DNA of 64,000 nucleotides, taken from contig CAVQDH010000005.1 in assembly GCA_963711215.1 (NCBI GenBank), positions 434,001-498,000 of the forward strand. The letters are read 5' to 3'. Positions 8,333 to 16,113 of the stretch are shown one piece after another; position 1 is the stretch's first letter, and every line of letters begins with the position of its first letter. The stretch comes from WHUA01 sp963711215 (GTDB taxonomy: Bacteria > Pseudomonadota > Alphaproteobacteria > UBA8366). The position numbers and the translations under genes are program-made. The notes beneath the pieces are model-generated. The model was given only the letters and a program-made list of their open reading frames with translations. It did not search any database and was not told where the DNA came from.

Positions 8333-8377
8333 ACTATGGCAAGCGGATTTGACAGTCTCGTGAAAGGAGCGTGACGC
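8333..8377 (-). promoter_or_regulatory. Pho box and -10 of the phnCDEEN operon
   Basis: On the minus strand three 7-base half-sites, GCGTCAC, CTTTCAC and CTGTCAA, are separated by exactly 4 bases each (8349-8377), the 11-base periodicity of PhoB sites (consensus CTGTCAT/C). A -10-like CATAGT (8333-8338) follows after 10 bases, the spacing seen in PhoB-activated promoters where the box replaces the -35. phnC starts at 8300. This supports phosphate-starvation control. Confidence 0.75.
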
Positions 8378-8436
8378 TTCGTTAATCCAAATGTGACCGA
8401 TCGATGCAATCGCTCGGCCGCGCGGGCCGGACATCG

Positions 8437-9264
8437 TCAGATCAGCATCTTTCGGAGCTGTGCGCTGACGAGATCGATCACCATGACCGAGATAGCGACG
8501 ATGACGATGATCGCCGCGGTCTCGGCATACTGAAAGCCGCGGATATTCTCGAACAGCGAATAGCCGATGCCGCCGGCGCCGACGATGCCCAGCACCGTCG
8601 CCGAGCGGACGTTGGTCTCGAACCGGTAAAGCGTGAACGAGCTCCAGAGCGGGATGACCTGCGGGATCACGCCAAAGATGACCTCGTGCAGTCGATGGGC
8701 GCCGGTCGCGCGGATGCCTTCGACCGGCCGCGGATCGATCGCCTCGACGGCTTCCGAGAAGAGCTTTGCCACGACGCCGGTATTGTGGACGAACAGCGCC
8801 ATGACGCCGGCAAACGGCCCGAGGCCGACCGCGACCACGAACAGCAGTGCGAAGACGATCTCGTTGATTGCGCGAAAGGCGTCCATCAGGCGCCGCACCG
8901 GCTGCACGACCCATTGCGGGCAAATGTTGGCCGCGCTCAGGATCGCGAACGGAATGCCGACGACGACGGCGAGCGCGGTCCCCCAGACGGCAATCTGGAT
9001 CGTGACCAACATTTCGCCGACATAGGTGTCCCAGTGAAGGAAGTTCGGCTTGAGAAAAGCCGAGCCGAACACCACCATGTTGCGCCAGTCGGTGAAGAGC
9101 GAGACGGCGTGGGACATCTCCGCCGGCGCGAAGCTCCACCCGAGAAGAAACAGCACTGCGAGCGATATGCCCGCCTGTTTGATCCGCGAGGACAGAGGAG
9201 GCCGCGGCACGGTGATACCGTGCACGGATGCCGCCGGGCCACCGGCTATTGTCGGATTGCTCAT
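8437..9264 (-). CDS. phnE: Phosphonate ABC transporter permease PhnE (importer 2)
   Basis: This 275-residue permease has about six membrane segments, the loop GIRATGAHRLHEVIFGVIPQ and the motif GIVGAGGIGYSL. It is the only permease of the second importer, so it probably works as a homodimer, unlike the paired permeases of importer 1. It is separated from the upstream binding-protein gene by a terminator-like hairpin, which should lower permease expression relative to PhnD. The next operon's Pho box starts about 60 bases after its stop. Confidence 0.92.
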   Translation of the reverse strand: MSNPTIAGGPAASVHGITVPRPPLSSRIKQAGISLAVLFLLGWSFAPAEMSHAVSLFTDWRNMVVFGSAFLKPNFLHWDTYVGEMLVTIQIAVWGTALAVVVGIPFAILSAANICPQWVVQPVRRLMDAFRAINEIVFALLFVVAVGLGPFAGVMALFVHNTGVVAKLFSEAVEAIDPRPVEGIRATGAHRLHEVIFGVIPQVIPLWSSFTLYRFETNVRSATVLGIVGAGGIGYSLFENIRGFQYAETAAIIVIVAISVMVIDLVSAQLRKMLI

Positions 9265-9304
9265 CGCCTTAAGACCGCCGCTTTGAGGAATTCATGATTT
9301 TGGG

Positions 9305-9342
9305 AAAAGCGGCGGCGCCGGCTGCGAGCAACCGGCGCCGCC
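9305..9342 (-). terminator. Intrinsic terminator/attenuator between phnD and phnE (importer 2)
   Basis: A perfect 11-base-pair stem (GGCGGCGCCGG with CCGGCGCCGCC, 9311-9342) with a 10-base loop is followed in the minus-strand direction by a short TTTT tract (9305-9308). It lies between the binding-protein stop and the permease start about 40 bases on. Partial read-through here would give excess PhnD over PhnE. Confidence 0.65.
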
Positions 9343-9364
9343 CTGTCGAGCAACCGAGCGCTGT

Positions 9365-10372
9365 CTACATGCTGGGCACGTGTTCGATCAGCTGGGCAAT
9401 CTCGTCGTTCTTCTTGCTCAGCGCGGCAAGCTTGGCCTTCTTCTGGTCTTCGGACAATTTATTGTCCGCGCGGATCTTGAGCATCTCTTTGCTGATCGCG
9501 AGCTGGCGGATCGGATAGAGCTGCGCATTGGACGACGGCTTGAACGGCGCCCATTGCAGCGCGCTCAGGATCTTTCGCGCGCTGGCGACCTGTTCCGGCG
9601 TGCCCATCCGGCCGTAGGTCATGAAGAACTTGTAGACCTTGCCCTTCATCGCTTCGTCCAGGTCGCTGCGCCAGACGATCGGGTCGGACGGAATCAGCGG
9701 CGATTTCCAGATGATCTTGAGGTTCTTGTAGGCCTCCGGGCTGGTCCTTTCGATCCGGCGCAAGTTCTCCGTATTGTTCGTCGCCGCATCGACCTGCTTG
9801 TTGGCGACCGCCATGGCGTTCGCTTCATGGTTGGCGTTGCGCACGGTCTTGAAGCAGGCCTTGGGATCGACATGGTTCGCGGCGAAGACATAGGTCGTCG
9901 GCACCAGGAATCCCGAGGTCGAATTCGGATCGCCCATGCCGAAGTTCAGCGTCTTGTCGCATTTCAGGATGTCCTGAAGCTTCTCGAACGGGCTGTCCTT
10001 GTTGACCAGGATCAGCGACCAGTAGCCGGGGTTGCCTTCGCTATCGACGGTTTGCGCGAAGATCTCGCCGCCGGCGCGGTCGACCGCTTCCATCGCCGAC
10101 TTGTTGCCGAACCAGGCGGCGTCGACCTTCTTGAAGCGCATGCCCTCGATCACGCCCGCATAATCGGACGCATAGAAGCCTTTGACTTCGACACCCATCT
10201 CCTTGGACATGGCCTTCAGGAACGGCTCCCAGGTGTCTTTCAGATGGGACGTGGACTCGGTGGCGATGATGCCGAAGTTCAGCGTCTTGGTGTCGGCCTG
10301 CGCCGTGGTGAATGCCGCCGCCGAAATCAGCGTTCCGGCGAAAGCGGCAAGAATGGACATTTTGCGAATCAA
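9365..10372 (-). CDS. phnD: Phosphonate/phosphite periplasmic binding protein PhnD (importer 2)
   Basis: This 335-residue PhnD-family binding protein has an N-terminal signal peptide ending near residue 27 (TAQA-DTK). Family features include YASDYAGVIEGM, GDPNSTSGFLVP and the two-lobe fold length. It is longer than the first PhnD by about 28 residues, with a Lys-rich helical tail after residue 300. Sequence divergence between the two PhnDs suggests different ligand ranges; the actual ligand cannot be read from sequence. It lies 92 bases downstream of its phnC. Confidence 0.92.
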   Translation of the reverse strand: MIRKMSILAAFAGTLISAAAFTTAQADTKTLNFGIIATESTSHLKDTWEPFLKAMSKEMGVEVKGFYASDYAGVIEGMRFKKVDAAWFGNKSAMEAVDRAGGEIFAQTVDSEGNPGYWSLILVNKDSPFEKLQDILKCDKTLNFGMGDPNSTSGFLVPTTYVFAANHVDPKACFKTVRNANHEANAMAVANKQVDAATNNTENLRRIERTSPEAYKNLKIIWKSPLIPSDPIVWRSDLDEAMKGKVYKFFMTYGRMGTPEQVASARKILSALQWAPFKPSSNAQLYPIRQLAISKEMLKIRADNKLSEDQKKAKLAALSKKNDEIAQLIEHVPSM

Positions 10373-10464
10373 CTTGAACCTCCAGAGTTTTGGTTACGGA
10401 TTCACGCCGCCGGCAAAGCGGCGGTGGTGAACATGCGCCACGGGCCGACTCCGGCCGCGGCGGC

Positions 10465-11394
10465 TTATAGGCTTGCTGCCAGTGCGGCCTGCTCCATCGC
10501 TTTCCGGTTGGCCGCGTGGCGCCGCGCCGGCCGGATCTTTTCGCTGGTCTTTGCGCGTTCGGCTTCGGCGGCCATGCCGTCGAGTCCGGGCAGGAACAGC
10601 TCTTCGCTCTCCGCGCCATAGAGCTCGCTGAGGAAAGCCGGGGTCAGCGCCTCGGACGGGCCGTCATATACGACCTCGCCGGCCCGCAATGCGATGGTGC
10701 GCCGGCAATACTTCAGCGCGTATTCGACCTGATGCAGCGAGACCAGCACGGTGATGCCGTCCTTCGCGTTCAGGTCGGCCAGGATGTCCATGATGCGGCG
10801 CGCCGAGTTCGGATCGAGCGACGCGATCGGCTCATCCGCGATGAGAACGTCGGCGCCCTGGATCAGCGTGCGCGCGATCGCGGCGCGCTGCTGCTGGCCG
10901 CCCGACAGCTCGGAGCCGCGCTTCAGCGCCTGCTCGGCGATGCCGACACGGTCGAGCGCATTCATAGCCCGCTGCTTTTCCGCTTGCGAGAAACGGCCGA
11001 AGGCGCCGCGGGCGAAATTGATCTGCCCGAGCAATCCCAGCAGCACGTTGGTCATGACCGACAGCCGCGGCACGAGATTGAATTGCTGAAAGACGACGCC
11101 GACGCGGGCGCGCAACTGCTTCGCTTCGCCTGCGATCCGGCCACGGCGCTGCATCGGCACGCCGAACACCTCGATGCAGCAACTCTTCGCCGACTGCCCG
11201 TTCGCGCCGGACTTCTTGTCGATCGGCACCAACCCGGCGATGGCCCGAATGAGGGTCGACTTGCCGCTGCCGGACGCACCGATCAGCGCCACCATCTCGC
11301 CCCGCGCGATCGACAGGTTGACGTCCTTCAGAACCGGCTTGCCGCGTTCGAAGGATTTGCACGCGCCGACGATTTCGATTGCGTTCGTAGTCAT
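10465..11394 (-). CDS. phnC: Phosphonate ABC transporter ATPase PhnC (importer 2)
   Basis: This 309-residue ATPase has Walker A GASGSGKST near residue 36, ELSGGQQQRAAIARTL and Walker B LIADEPIASLD. An insertion of about 25 residues after the Walker A helix (around SGANGQSAKSCCIEVFGVPM) distinguishes it from the first PhnC. After LYGAESEE it carries an Arg/Lys/Ala-rich tail of about 45 residues. It is the first gene of the second importer operon, transcribed from its own Pho-box promoter. Confidence 0.93.
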   Translation of the reverse strand: MTTNAIEIVGACKSFERGKPVLKDVNLSIARGEMVALIGASGSGKSTLIRAIAGLVPIDKKSGANGQSAKSCCIEVFGVPMQRRGRIAGEAKQLRARVGVVFQQFNLVPRLSVMTNVLLGLLGQINFARGAFGRFSQAEKQRAMNALDRVGIAEQALKRGSELSGGQQQRAAIARTLIQGADVLIADEPIASLDPNSARRIMDILADLNAKDGITVLVSLHQVEYALKYCRRTIALRAGEVVYDGPSEALTPAFLSELYGAESEELFLPGLDGMAAEAERAKTSEKIRPARRHAANRKAMEQAALAASL

Positions 11395-11418
11395 CGAGCC
11401 TCCGCCTTGTCCGAGAGT

Positions 11419-11463
11419 CTCGTAACAAAGCAGGGTGATGCTTGGATGATGGATTTATGACAA
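11419..11463 (-). promoter_or_regulatory. Pho box and -10 of the second phnCDE operon
   Basis: Minus-strand half-sites TTGTCAT, CCATCAT and GCATCAC (11435-11463) are spaced by 4 bases each, again with 11-base period. After a 10-base spacer comes TACGAG (11419-11424) as a weak -10; phnC starts at 11394. The architecture matches the Pho box of the first importer although the sequence differs, which argues against chance. Confidence 0.7.
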
Positions 11464-11492
11464 GACGATGAACGCGGGAAAGGCGTCCGCGG

Positions 11493-12578
11493 CTATCGGT
11501 TTCTCTTGCGTCGCCCGCGCCACAGATCGCGCGCGGCCGCGTCCGCCGCCGCTGCCGAATCCGCCTTGCCGAGCAGCCTGAGCGCGATCGCCACCGTGCC
11601 GGTGACGGCCGCGACCGGCGCCTCGGCGACATGCGTGCCGTCCCACAGGCCGCGCAGCAGCGCCGGGTCCAGCGCCTCCTCGCGCCACGGGTAGCGGGCG
11701 TTCGCGGCGAGCGCGGGCCAATCCTGCTCGCCCGGCGCGCCGTCGATCAGCGTCACCACGTGGCACGGCTTCTCAGGGTTGCGCTGCACCTCCCCGCCGC
11801 CGCCCTTGAAGGCCGCAAGATAGGGCTGGCCGAGCTGCTGCGCCGCCGCCTGATGGGTCGCGAGGTAGTTCGGATGGAACACGCCCTGCATCTGATGGCG
11901 CGCGGCGAAGGGATTGAGCATGCGGGCGAAGGTGTTGGCGGGCGACCGCAGGCCCAGCACCGGGCGCAGCGCAAACAAGCTCAGCAATGGAGGGCAGAAG
12001 GATTCGAGCGGCAAATAGGCCAGGTTGCCGGCGTCCAGCCGCCGCGCCGCGTCATCCGCATCGGCGCTGGCCGTGACGCCAATCGCCGCCAGCGCTTTGG
12101 GCGTGGTCGCCGCGCCCTCGCCAGCGATACCATGGATCAGGACCCGGACGCCTTCATCCGCGAGCAGCCGCGCAGCGAGAATGAAATAAGGAAGCTGCTT
12201 GTGCCGGTCCGCATAGGACGGCCAGTCGAGCATCACGCCCGTGTCGGACGGACAGGCCATGAGGGCGCGGCTCGCCTCGACGAAGCCGGCGAGCTCCTCC
12301 GGCGTCTCCTTGCGATAGCGGAGCACGATCATCATGGCGCCGAGCTGCTCCGGCGCGACGTCGCCGCGGAGGATCATGCCCATCGCCTCCCGCGCCTCCT
12401 CCCGCGTCAGCGGCCGCGATAGCGTCGCCCCGCGTCCGATGGTGCGGATGAAGCGGGCGAAGTCATGCGGCGGCCCGTCCGGCGATGCCTGTCGGTCGGC
12501 GCGCGCCGGCGCGGCGGATCGGGTGGACGATGACATGGCGGTTCGCGGTTCCTGAGGCTGCCCGGCGGATAGAGTCAT
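11493..12578 (-). CDS. TrpD2/YbiB-like anthranilate phosphoribosyltransferase-fold protein
   Basis: This 361-residue protein (or 347 from the ATG at 12536) has the nucleoside phosphorylase/phosphoribosyltransferase class III fold signature. It begins with the helical domain (REEAREAMGMILRGDVAPEQ and LGAMMIVLRYRKETPEELAG), then HGIAGEGAATTPKALAAIG where TrpD would have its PRPP loop. The glycine-rich GTGGD motif of true TrpD is absent, so anthranilate transfer is unlikely; YbiB homologues bind nucleic acid. It is the last gene of the dioxygenase group and lies 99 bases upstream of the second importer. Its role in phosphonate use is unknown. Confidence 0.75.
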   Translation of the reverse strand: MTLSAGQPQEPRTAMSSSTRSAAPARADRQASPDGPPHDFARFIRTIGRGATLSRPLTREEAREAMGMILRGDVAPEQLGAMMIVLRYRKETPEELAGFVEASRALMACPSDTGVMLDWPSYADRHKQLPYFILAARLLADEGVRVLIHGIAGEGAATTPKALAAIGVTASADADDAARRLDAGNLAYLPLESFCPPLLSLFALRPVLGLRSPANTFARMLNPFAARHQMQGVFHPNYLATHQAAAQQLGQPYLAAFKGGGGEVQRNPEKPCHVVTLIDGAPGEQDWPALAANARYPWREEALDPALLRGLWDGTHVAEAPVAAVTGTVAIALRLLGKADSAAAADAAARDLWRGRRKRNR

Positions 12579-12623
12579 ATGACGCTATACCGGATCGCCC
12601 GGGAATCAAGGGACCGGATGGAC

Positions 12624-13469
12624 TTAAACGGGACGCTCCCCTTCCAGCATGATGCGGAGCAGCCGGCGCTTGTTGCGCCGCCAGTCGTAATCGTCGTTGG
12701 CCTGATGCAGGACGGAGCGGTTGTCCCAGATCACCACGTCGCCCGGCGACCATTTATGCCGGTAGTGAAAGCGCGGCTGCAGGCAATGCGTCAGCAATTC
12801 GTCGAGCAGGCGGTCGCTTTCCCGCCGCGCCATGCCGTCGACGCATTCCACGCGGATCGGGTTGAGATAAAGCGCCTTGCGCCCGGTGTCCGGGTTGGTC
12901 CGGACCAGCGGATGGCGCATGTTTTCGGGAAAGCGCTCGATCTGGTCGCCGGTCCGTTTGATCAGCTTCCGCGGCGAGCGCGTGCTTTCGTAGTTGTGGA
13001 TGGCGATCAGCGGATCGATCCGCCGCTTTATATCACCGGAAAGCGCCTCGTAGGCCGCGGCGGTCGAAAGGAAATCGGTATCGCCGCCGTCGGGCGGTAC
13101 GATCAGCGCGTGCAGCATCGTCGCTTTCGGCGGCCGCTCGAAATAGGAGGCATCGGTATGCCAGGACGTGCCGCGGATCTTTCGTTCGCCGGTGCCGGCG
13201 GTGTCGCCGTCTTCGCTGGTCAGCAGGCCGATCTCGGGATGATCGGGCATATTGAACTGGCCATAGATCTGCACGATCGGGTCGCCGAAGCGGCGGGCGG
13301 CAGCCACGAAGGCAGCCGGATCGAGATCCTGGCCGCGGAAGCAGATGACGCCGTTGTCCACGAACAGGCGGTAGAGGGCGGCCGCTTCGGCCTCGTCCAT
13401 GCGGCGCAGGTCGGCGCCGGAGACCTCGATGCCGAGCGCGTCGGCAAGCGGCTTGGTCTGGTATTGCAT
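12624..13469 (-). CDS. TauD/TfdA-family Fe(II)/2-oxoglutarate dioxygenase
   Basis: The 281-residue protein has the facial triad of the clan: HTD at His104-Asp106 (SWHTDASYF) and distal His255 (SVLHQAN), with the 2-oxoglutarate-binding Arg at about 269-272. Such enzymes hydroxylate a C-H bond next to sulfonate, phosphonate or carboxylate groups using iron, O2 and 2OG. It is a tandem paralogue of the next gene (roughly 40 percent identical by eye) and lies 23 bases after it in the same operon. Sulfonate, phosphonate or aryloxyalkanoate substrates are all possible; the position in the phn island favours a phosphonate. Confidence 0.85.
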   Translation of the reverse strand: MQYQTKPLADALGIEVSGADLRRMDEAEAAALYRLFVDNGVICFRGQDLDPAAFVAAARRFGDPIVQIYGQFNMPDHPEIGLLTSEDGDTAGTGERKIRGTSWHTDASYFERPPKATMLHALIVPPDGGDTDFLSTAAAYEALSGDIKRRIDPLIAIHNYESTRSPRKLIKRTGDQIERFPENMRHPLVRTNPDTGRKALYLNPIRVECVDGMARRESDRLLDELLTHCLQPRFHYRHKWSPGDVVIWDNRSVLHQANDDYDWRRNKRRLLRIMLEGERPV

Positions 13470-13492
13470 CGGATGGAACTCGCTGTGGCTTG

Positions 13493-14332
13493 CTAGAACG
13501 GCGTGTCGCCCTGGAGCATGACGCGGTAGAGATAGCGGGTCTGGCCGTGGTCGTAGTCACCGTTCGCCTTGTGCAGCAGGCAGCGGTTGTCCCACATCAC
13601 GAGGTCGCCCGGCTGCCAGCGGTGACGGTACTGGTATTTCTCCTGCGTCGCGTGCGCCAGCAGCTCGTCGAGCAGGCCGAGCGCCTCGCCCTCGGACATA
13701 CCGACGATGCCCTCGATGCGGATCGGGTTGAGGTAGAGCGACTTCCGGCCCGTTTCCGGATGGGTGCGCACGATCGGATGCTCGACCGCCTTCGGCACGT
13801 TCTTCTGCGCCTCCGGCGAAAGAGCCATCAGCTTCCGCGCACTGTGCTTGCTCTGATAGACGTGGATGCCCTTGAGATCGGCGATCCGCGTCTTCGTCTC
13901 GTCCGGCAGGTCCTCATAGGCGCGCTGCATGTTGACGTATTGCGTGTCGCCGCCCGTGTCCGGCAGCTTGATCGCCAGCAGCACGGTCGCCTTCGGCGGC
14001 ATGACGGCATTCGAATGGTCGGTGTGGTAACCCGAGCCCGGGATGTAGCGCTTGCCGTCCTCGTACTTGTCCTGGTTCGAGAGGTAATGGATCTGCGGGC
14101 ATTCCGGCAGCGCGAAACGCGTGTTGTGCTGCTGGAAGACGTCGCCGAAAAGCTGCACCGCGGCCAGCATCTGATCCGCCGTCAGGCGCTGATCGCGAAC
14201 CGCCAGCACGGAGTGTTCCGAAAAGGCGCGGTTGAGCCGCGCGCGCGTCTCCGCATCCACCGGGCCGGAAAGGTCGACGCCCCGCGCCTCGGCGCCAAGC
14301 TGCTCGGACAAGGGACGGATCTCTAAAGTCAT
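13493..14332 (-). CDS. TauD/TfdA-family Fe(II)/2-oxoglutarate dioxygenase, tandem paralogue
   Basis: The 279-residue protein has His103-x-Asp105 (GYHTDHSN), distal His254 (CLLHKAN) and Arg270 (LYRVML). An AGGAA ribosome site precedes ATG 14332. It is the first gene of a minus-strand unit (dioxygenase, dioxygenase, TrpD2-like) that diverges from a CysB-like regulator. Conserved shared blocks such as PPKATxL, GRKxLYLNPIR and YRHxWxPGD show the two dioxygenases arose by duplication. The residues following HTD differ (ASYF versus HSNA), so substrate pockets may have diverged. Confidence 0.85.
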   Translation of the reverse strand: MTLEIRPLSEQLGAEARGVDLSGPVDAETRARLNRAFSEHSVLAVRDQRLTADQMLAAVQLFGDVFQQHNTRFALPECPQIHYLSNQDKYEDGKRYIPGSGYHTDHSNAVMPPKATVLLAIKLPDTGGDTQYVNMQRAYEDLPDETKTRIADLKGIHVYQSKHSARKLMALSPEAQKNVPKAVEHPIVRTHPETGRKSLYLNPIRIEGIVGMSEGEALGLLDELLAHATQEKYQYRHRWQPGDLVMWDNRCLLHKANGDYDHGQTRYLYRVMLQGDTPF

Positions 14333-14449
14333 GCTTCGGTTCCTGGGATTTCGGGTGACGGGGCCATTTTAGCCGCCGGACCGTGGCCCACCAAATGCGG
14401 GCGAACCCGGCCACGGGTGTCAGCGCCGATGAAAAGATAGCGCGCCCCG

Positions 14450-14501
14450 ATTATACCGTCTAATAATGATTTCTTCATTTATCATGCTTGAAAGGTATAC
14501 T
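14450..14501. promoter_or_regulatory. Divergent promoter and candidate LysR operator
   Basis: A perfect -10, TATAAT, faces the dioxygenase operon on the minus strand (14450-14455). TATACT (14496-14501) faces the regulator, 12 bases before its ATG. Between them an AT-rich dyad, ATAATGA-N5-TCATTTAT (14463-14482), covers both -35 regions, neither of which matches TTGACA. That is the expected layout for a LysR activator that also represses itself. Confidence 0.55.
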
Positions 14502-14513
14502 GAGAGCCCTGCG

Positions 14514-15458
14514 ATGACCTTGACCCAGCTCCGCATCTTCCGCGAGCTCGCGCGGCAAGCGCTCAGCATCTCGGCGACGGCCGCCGCGCTCGGCACCGCG
14601 CAGCCGGGCGTCAGCCGCCAGCTTCAGCAGCTCGAGCGGGACCTCGGCACGGCGCTGCTCATTCGGCGGCGCAACCGCATCGTCGCGTTGACGGAGGCGG
14701 GGCGCGCCATCCTGAAGACCGCCGAGCACGCCTTGGCAATGGTGGAGAACATCCGCGCCATCGCCGTCGACGCGTCGGGCAGCCCTGCCCAGTTCACCGT
14801 CGCCACCAGCCATCTCCACGCACGCTATTCGCTGCTGTCGCCGATCGGCGCCTTCGTCCGCAGCCATCCCCAGGTGCGCCTCCACCTCATGCAGGCGGCG
14901 CCGGACGCGATCCTCGACATGGTCGAGGCCGGCGATGCCGAGATCGGCGTCAGCACCGAGACCGAGCGCGCGCATCGCGACCTCGTCTTTCTCGCCGGAG
15001 ATGCGGTCAAGCGCAGCCTCGTGGTGCCGGAGGGCCACCCGCTGACCCGCACGCGCCGGATGACGCTCGACGCGGTCGCGCGCTATCCGCTGGTCGCCTA
15101 CAGCTTCAAGGCGCGCGGCGGGCAGATCATGGAGGACGCCTTCCGGGCGCAGGGCCTGACGCCCAACGCGGTGGTCAGCGCCATGGATGCCGACGTCGTG
15201 ATCGCCTACATCGCCGAAGGGCTGGGCATCGGCATCGTGCCCAGCATGGCGGTGGCGGCGGACCTGCCCGCCGGGCTGACGGTCATCGACGTGACCCGCC
15301 TTTTCCCGGACAGCCGTCTGACGCTGAGCCTTCGCCGCGACACCTATCTCAGCGCCCACATGGCCGACTTCATCCGCAGCGTCGCGCCGGCCTGGACACG
15401 CGGCGCGATCCAGCGGGCGCTGGAGCGGCGGGACCGCCAGGACAAAATCATCCGCTGA
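14514..15458 (+). CDS. CysB/Cbl-like LysR-family transcriptional regulator
   Basis: The 314-residue product starts at ATG 14514, because MTLTQLRIF aligns with the conserved start of CysB; an upstream in-frame ATG at 14466 lies inside the operator. The winged helix-turn-helix covers about residues 1-60 (SATAAALGTAQPGVSRQLQQ), followed by a periplasmic-binding-like effector domain. CysB and Cbl sense sulfur compounds and control sulfonate use; here the adjacent divergent operon encodes TauD-type oxygenases. Control of those genes is inferred from arrangement. The 3' end overlaps the convergent membrane-protein gene by 11 bases. Confidence 0.87.
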   Translation: MTLTQLRIFRELARQALSISATAAALGTAQPGVSRQLQQLERDLGTALLIRRRNRIVALTEAGRAILKTAEHALAMVENIRAIAVDASGSPAQFTVATSHLHARYSLLSPIGAFVRSHPQVRLHLMQAAPDAILDMVEAGDAEIGVSTETERAHRDLVFLAGDAVKRSLVVPEGHPLTRTRRMTLDAVARYPLVAYSFKARGGQIMEDAFRAQGLTPNAVVSAMDADVVIAYIAEGLGIGIVPSMAVAADLPAGLTVIDVTRLFPDSRLTLSLRRDTYLSAHMADFIRSVAPAWTRGAIQRALERRDRQDKIIR

Positions 15459-15823
15459 ATAGATAGGCGGCAAGAATAACGAACCCGCTCACGGCCAGCG
15501 TGGCGTGGATACCGATAAGAGTGCCGGAAAGACGTTTCTTCAGGAAACGCATGCTCAGGATGACGAGGCCGAGAAGAAGCGCGAGCGCGATCAACACCGC
15601 GGCAATCGACGCCAAATGACGAGCTGCCCGTACTCATGCCTCGTGTCGAGCCAGGCAGCGCCCAAACAAGAAGGCCAAACCCTAGAACGGCGAGCGTGCC
15701 GTGCACGGCGCCGAGCGGCCAGGATGTGATACCGGCGGCGCCTTTCCGCAGGCCCACCAGCGCGGCGGCAGACCCGAAGGCCACGGCCGACGCCAAGGTC
15801 CAGAACGCAGCGGTCAACATCAT
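15448..15823 (-). CDS. Small four-helix membrane protein, frameshifted
   Basis: The first reading frame from ATG 15823 gives two membrane helices (LTAAFWTLASAVAFGS, then GAVHGTLAVLGFGLLVWAL) and a short loop STGSSSF. The next frame gives two more (LASIAAVLIALALLLG, then IGIHATLAVSGFVILAAYL) and stops at 15448. Removing one G from the GG near 15612 joins them into a 124-residue protein. The halves resemble each other, each with a His in G-x-x-H-x-TLAV, suggesting internal duplication. I do not recognise the family; membrane His pairs can bind haem or metal but nothing here proves that. Confidence 0.6.
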
Positions 15824-15945
15824 GACTGTCCAATAGCCTCAGCGCGCCGACGCGTCATCAAGAGATTGTGCAGATATTGACGGCCGGCAGGCGCCAACCT
15901 AGGTGATTTGCGTGAGCGCAGTACGCCAAGGCTGCTCACGGATGT

Positions 15946-15997
15946 CCCCGCGCCCTTCTCCCCGACCCCTCGTGGAGCGGCGCGGGGCATCTTTTTT
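15946..15997 (+). terminator. Rho-independent terminator-like hairpin
   Basis: Nine-base arms CCCCGCGCC (15946-15954) and GGCGCGGGG (15979-15987) are followed by CAT and a run of six T (15992-15997) on the plus strand. The nearest plus-strand gene, the LysR regulator, ends 490 bases upstream with a convergent gene between, so it may terminate read-through from that side. The loop is long (24 bases). The rest of 15824-16026 holds no gene I can see. Confidence 0.45.
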
Positions 15998-16026
15998 GTG
16001 GCGGGGCGCGCGGCGAAGGAGCAGAC

Positions 16027-16101
16027 TGGCTGGGGCGCCAGGATTCGAACCTGGGAATGACGGGATCAAAACCCGTTGCCTTACCGCTTGGCTACGCCCC
16101 A
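16027..16101 (-). tRNA. tRNA-Gln (anticodon TTG)
   Basis: The 75-base minus-strand gene folds as a standard cloverleaf. The acceptor stem TGGGGCG pairs with CGCCCCA, the discriminator base is G, and CCA is encoded. The anticodon stem ACGGG/CCCGT encloses loop TTTTGAT with anticodon TTG, reading CAA. The T arm contains GGTTCGAATCC. It lies just downstream of ispE on the same strand but has its own promoter-like sequence. Confidence 0.97.
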
Positions 16102-16113
16102 GCAGCGGGCGGC

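Noticed and set aside
12624..14332. Calling the two dioxygenases taurine dioxygenase (tauD)
   Set aside because: The family match is clear but no tauABC transporter or other sulfonate gene is present, and the surrounding genes are for phosphonates, so the specific name is not supported.
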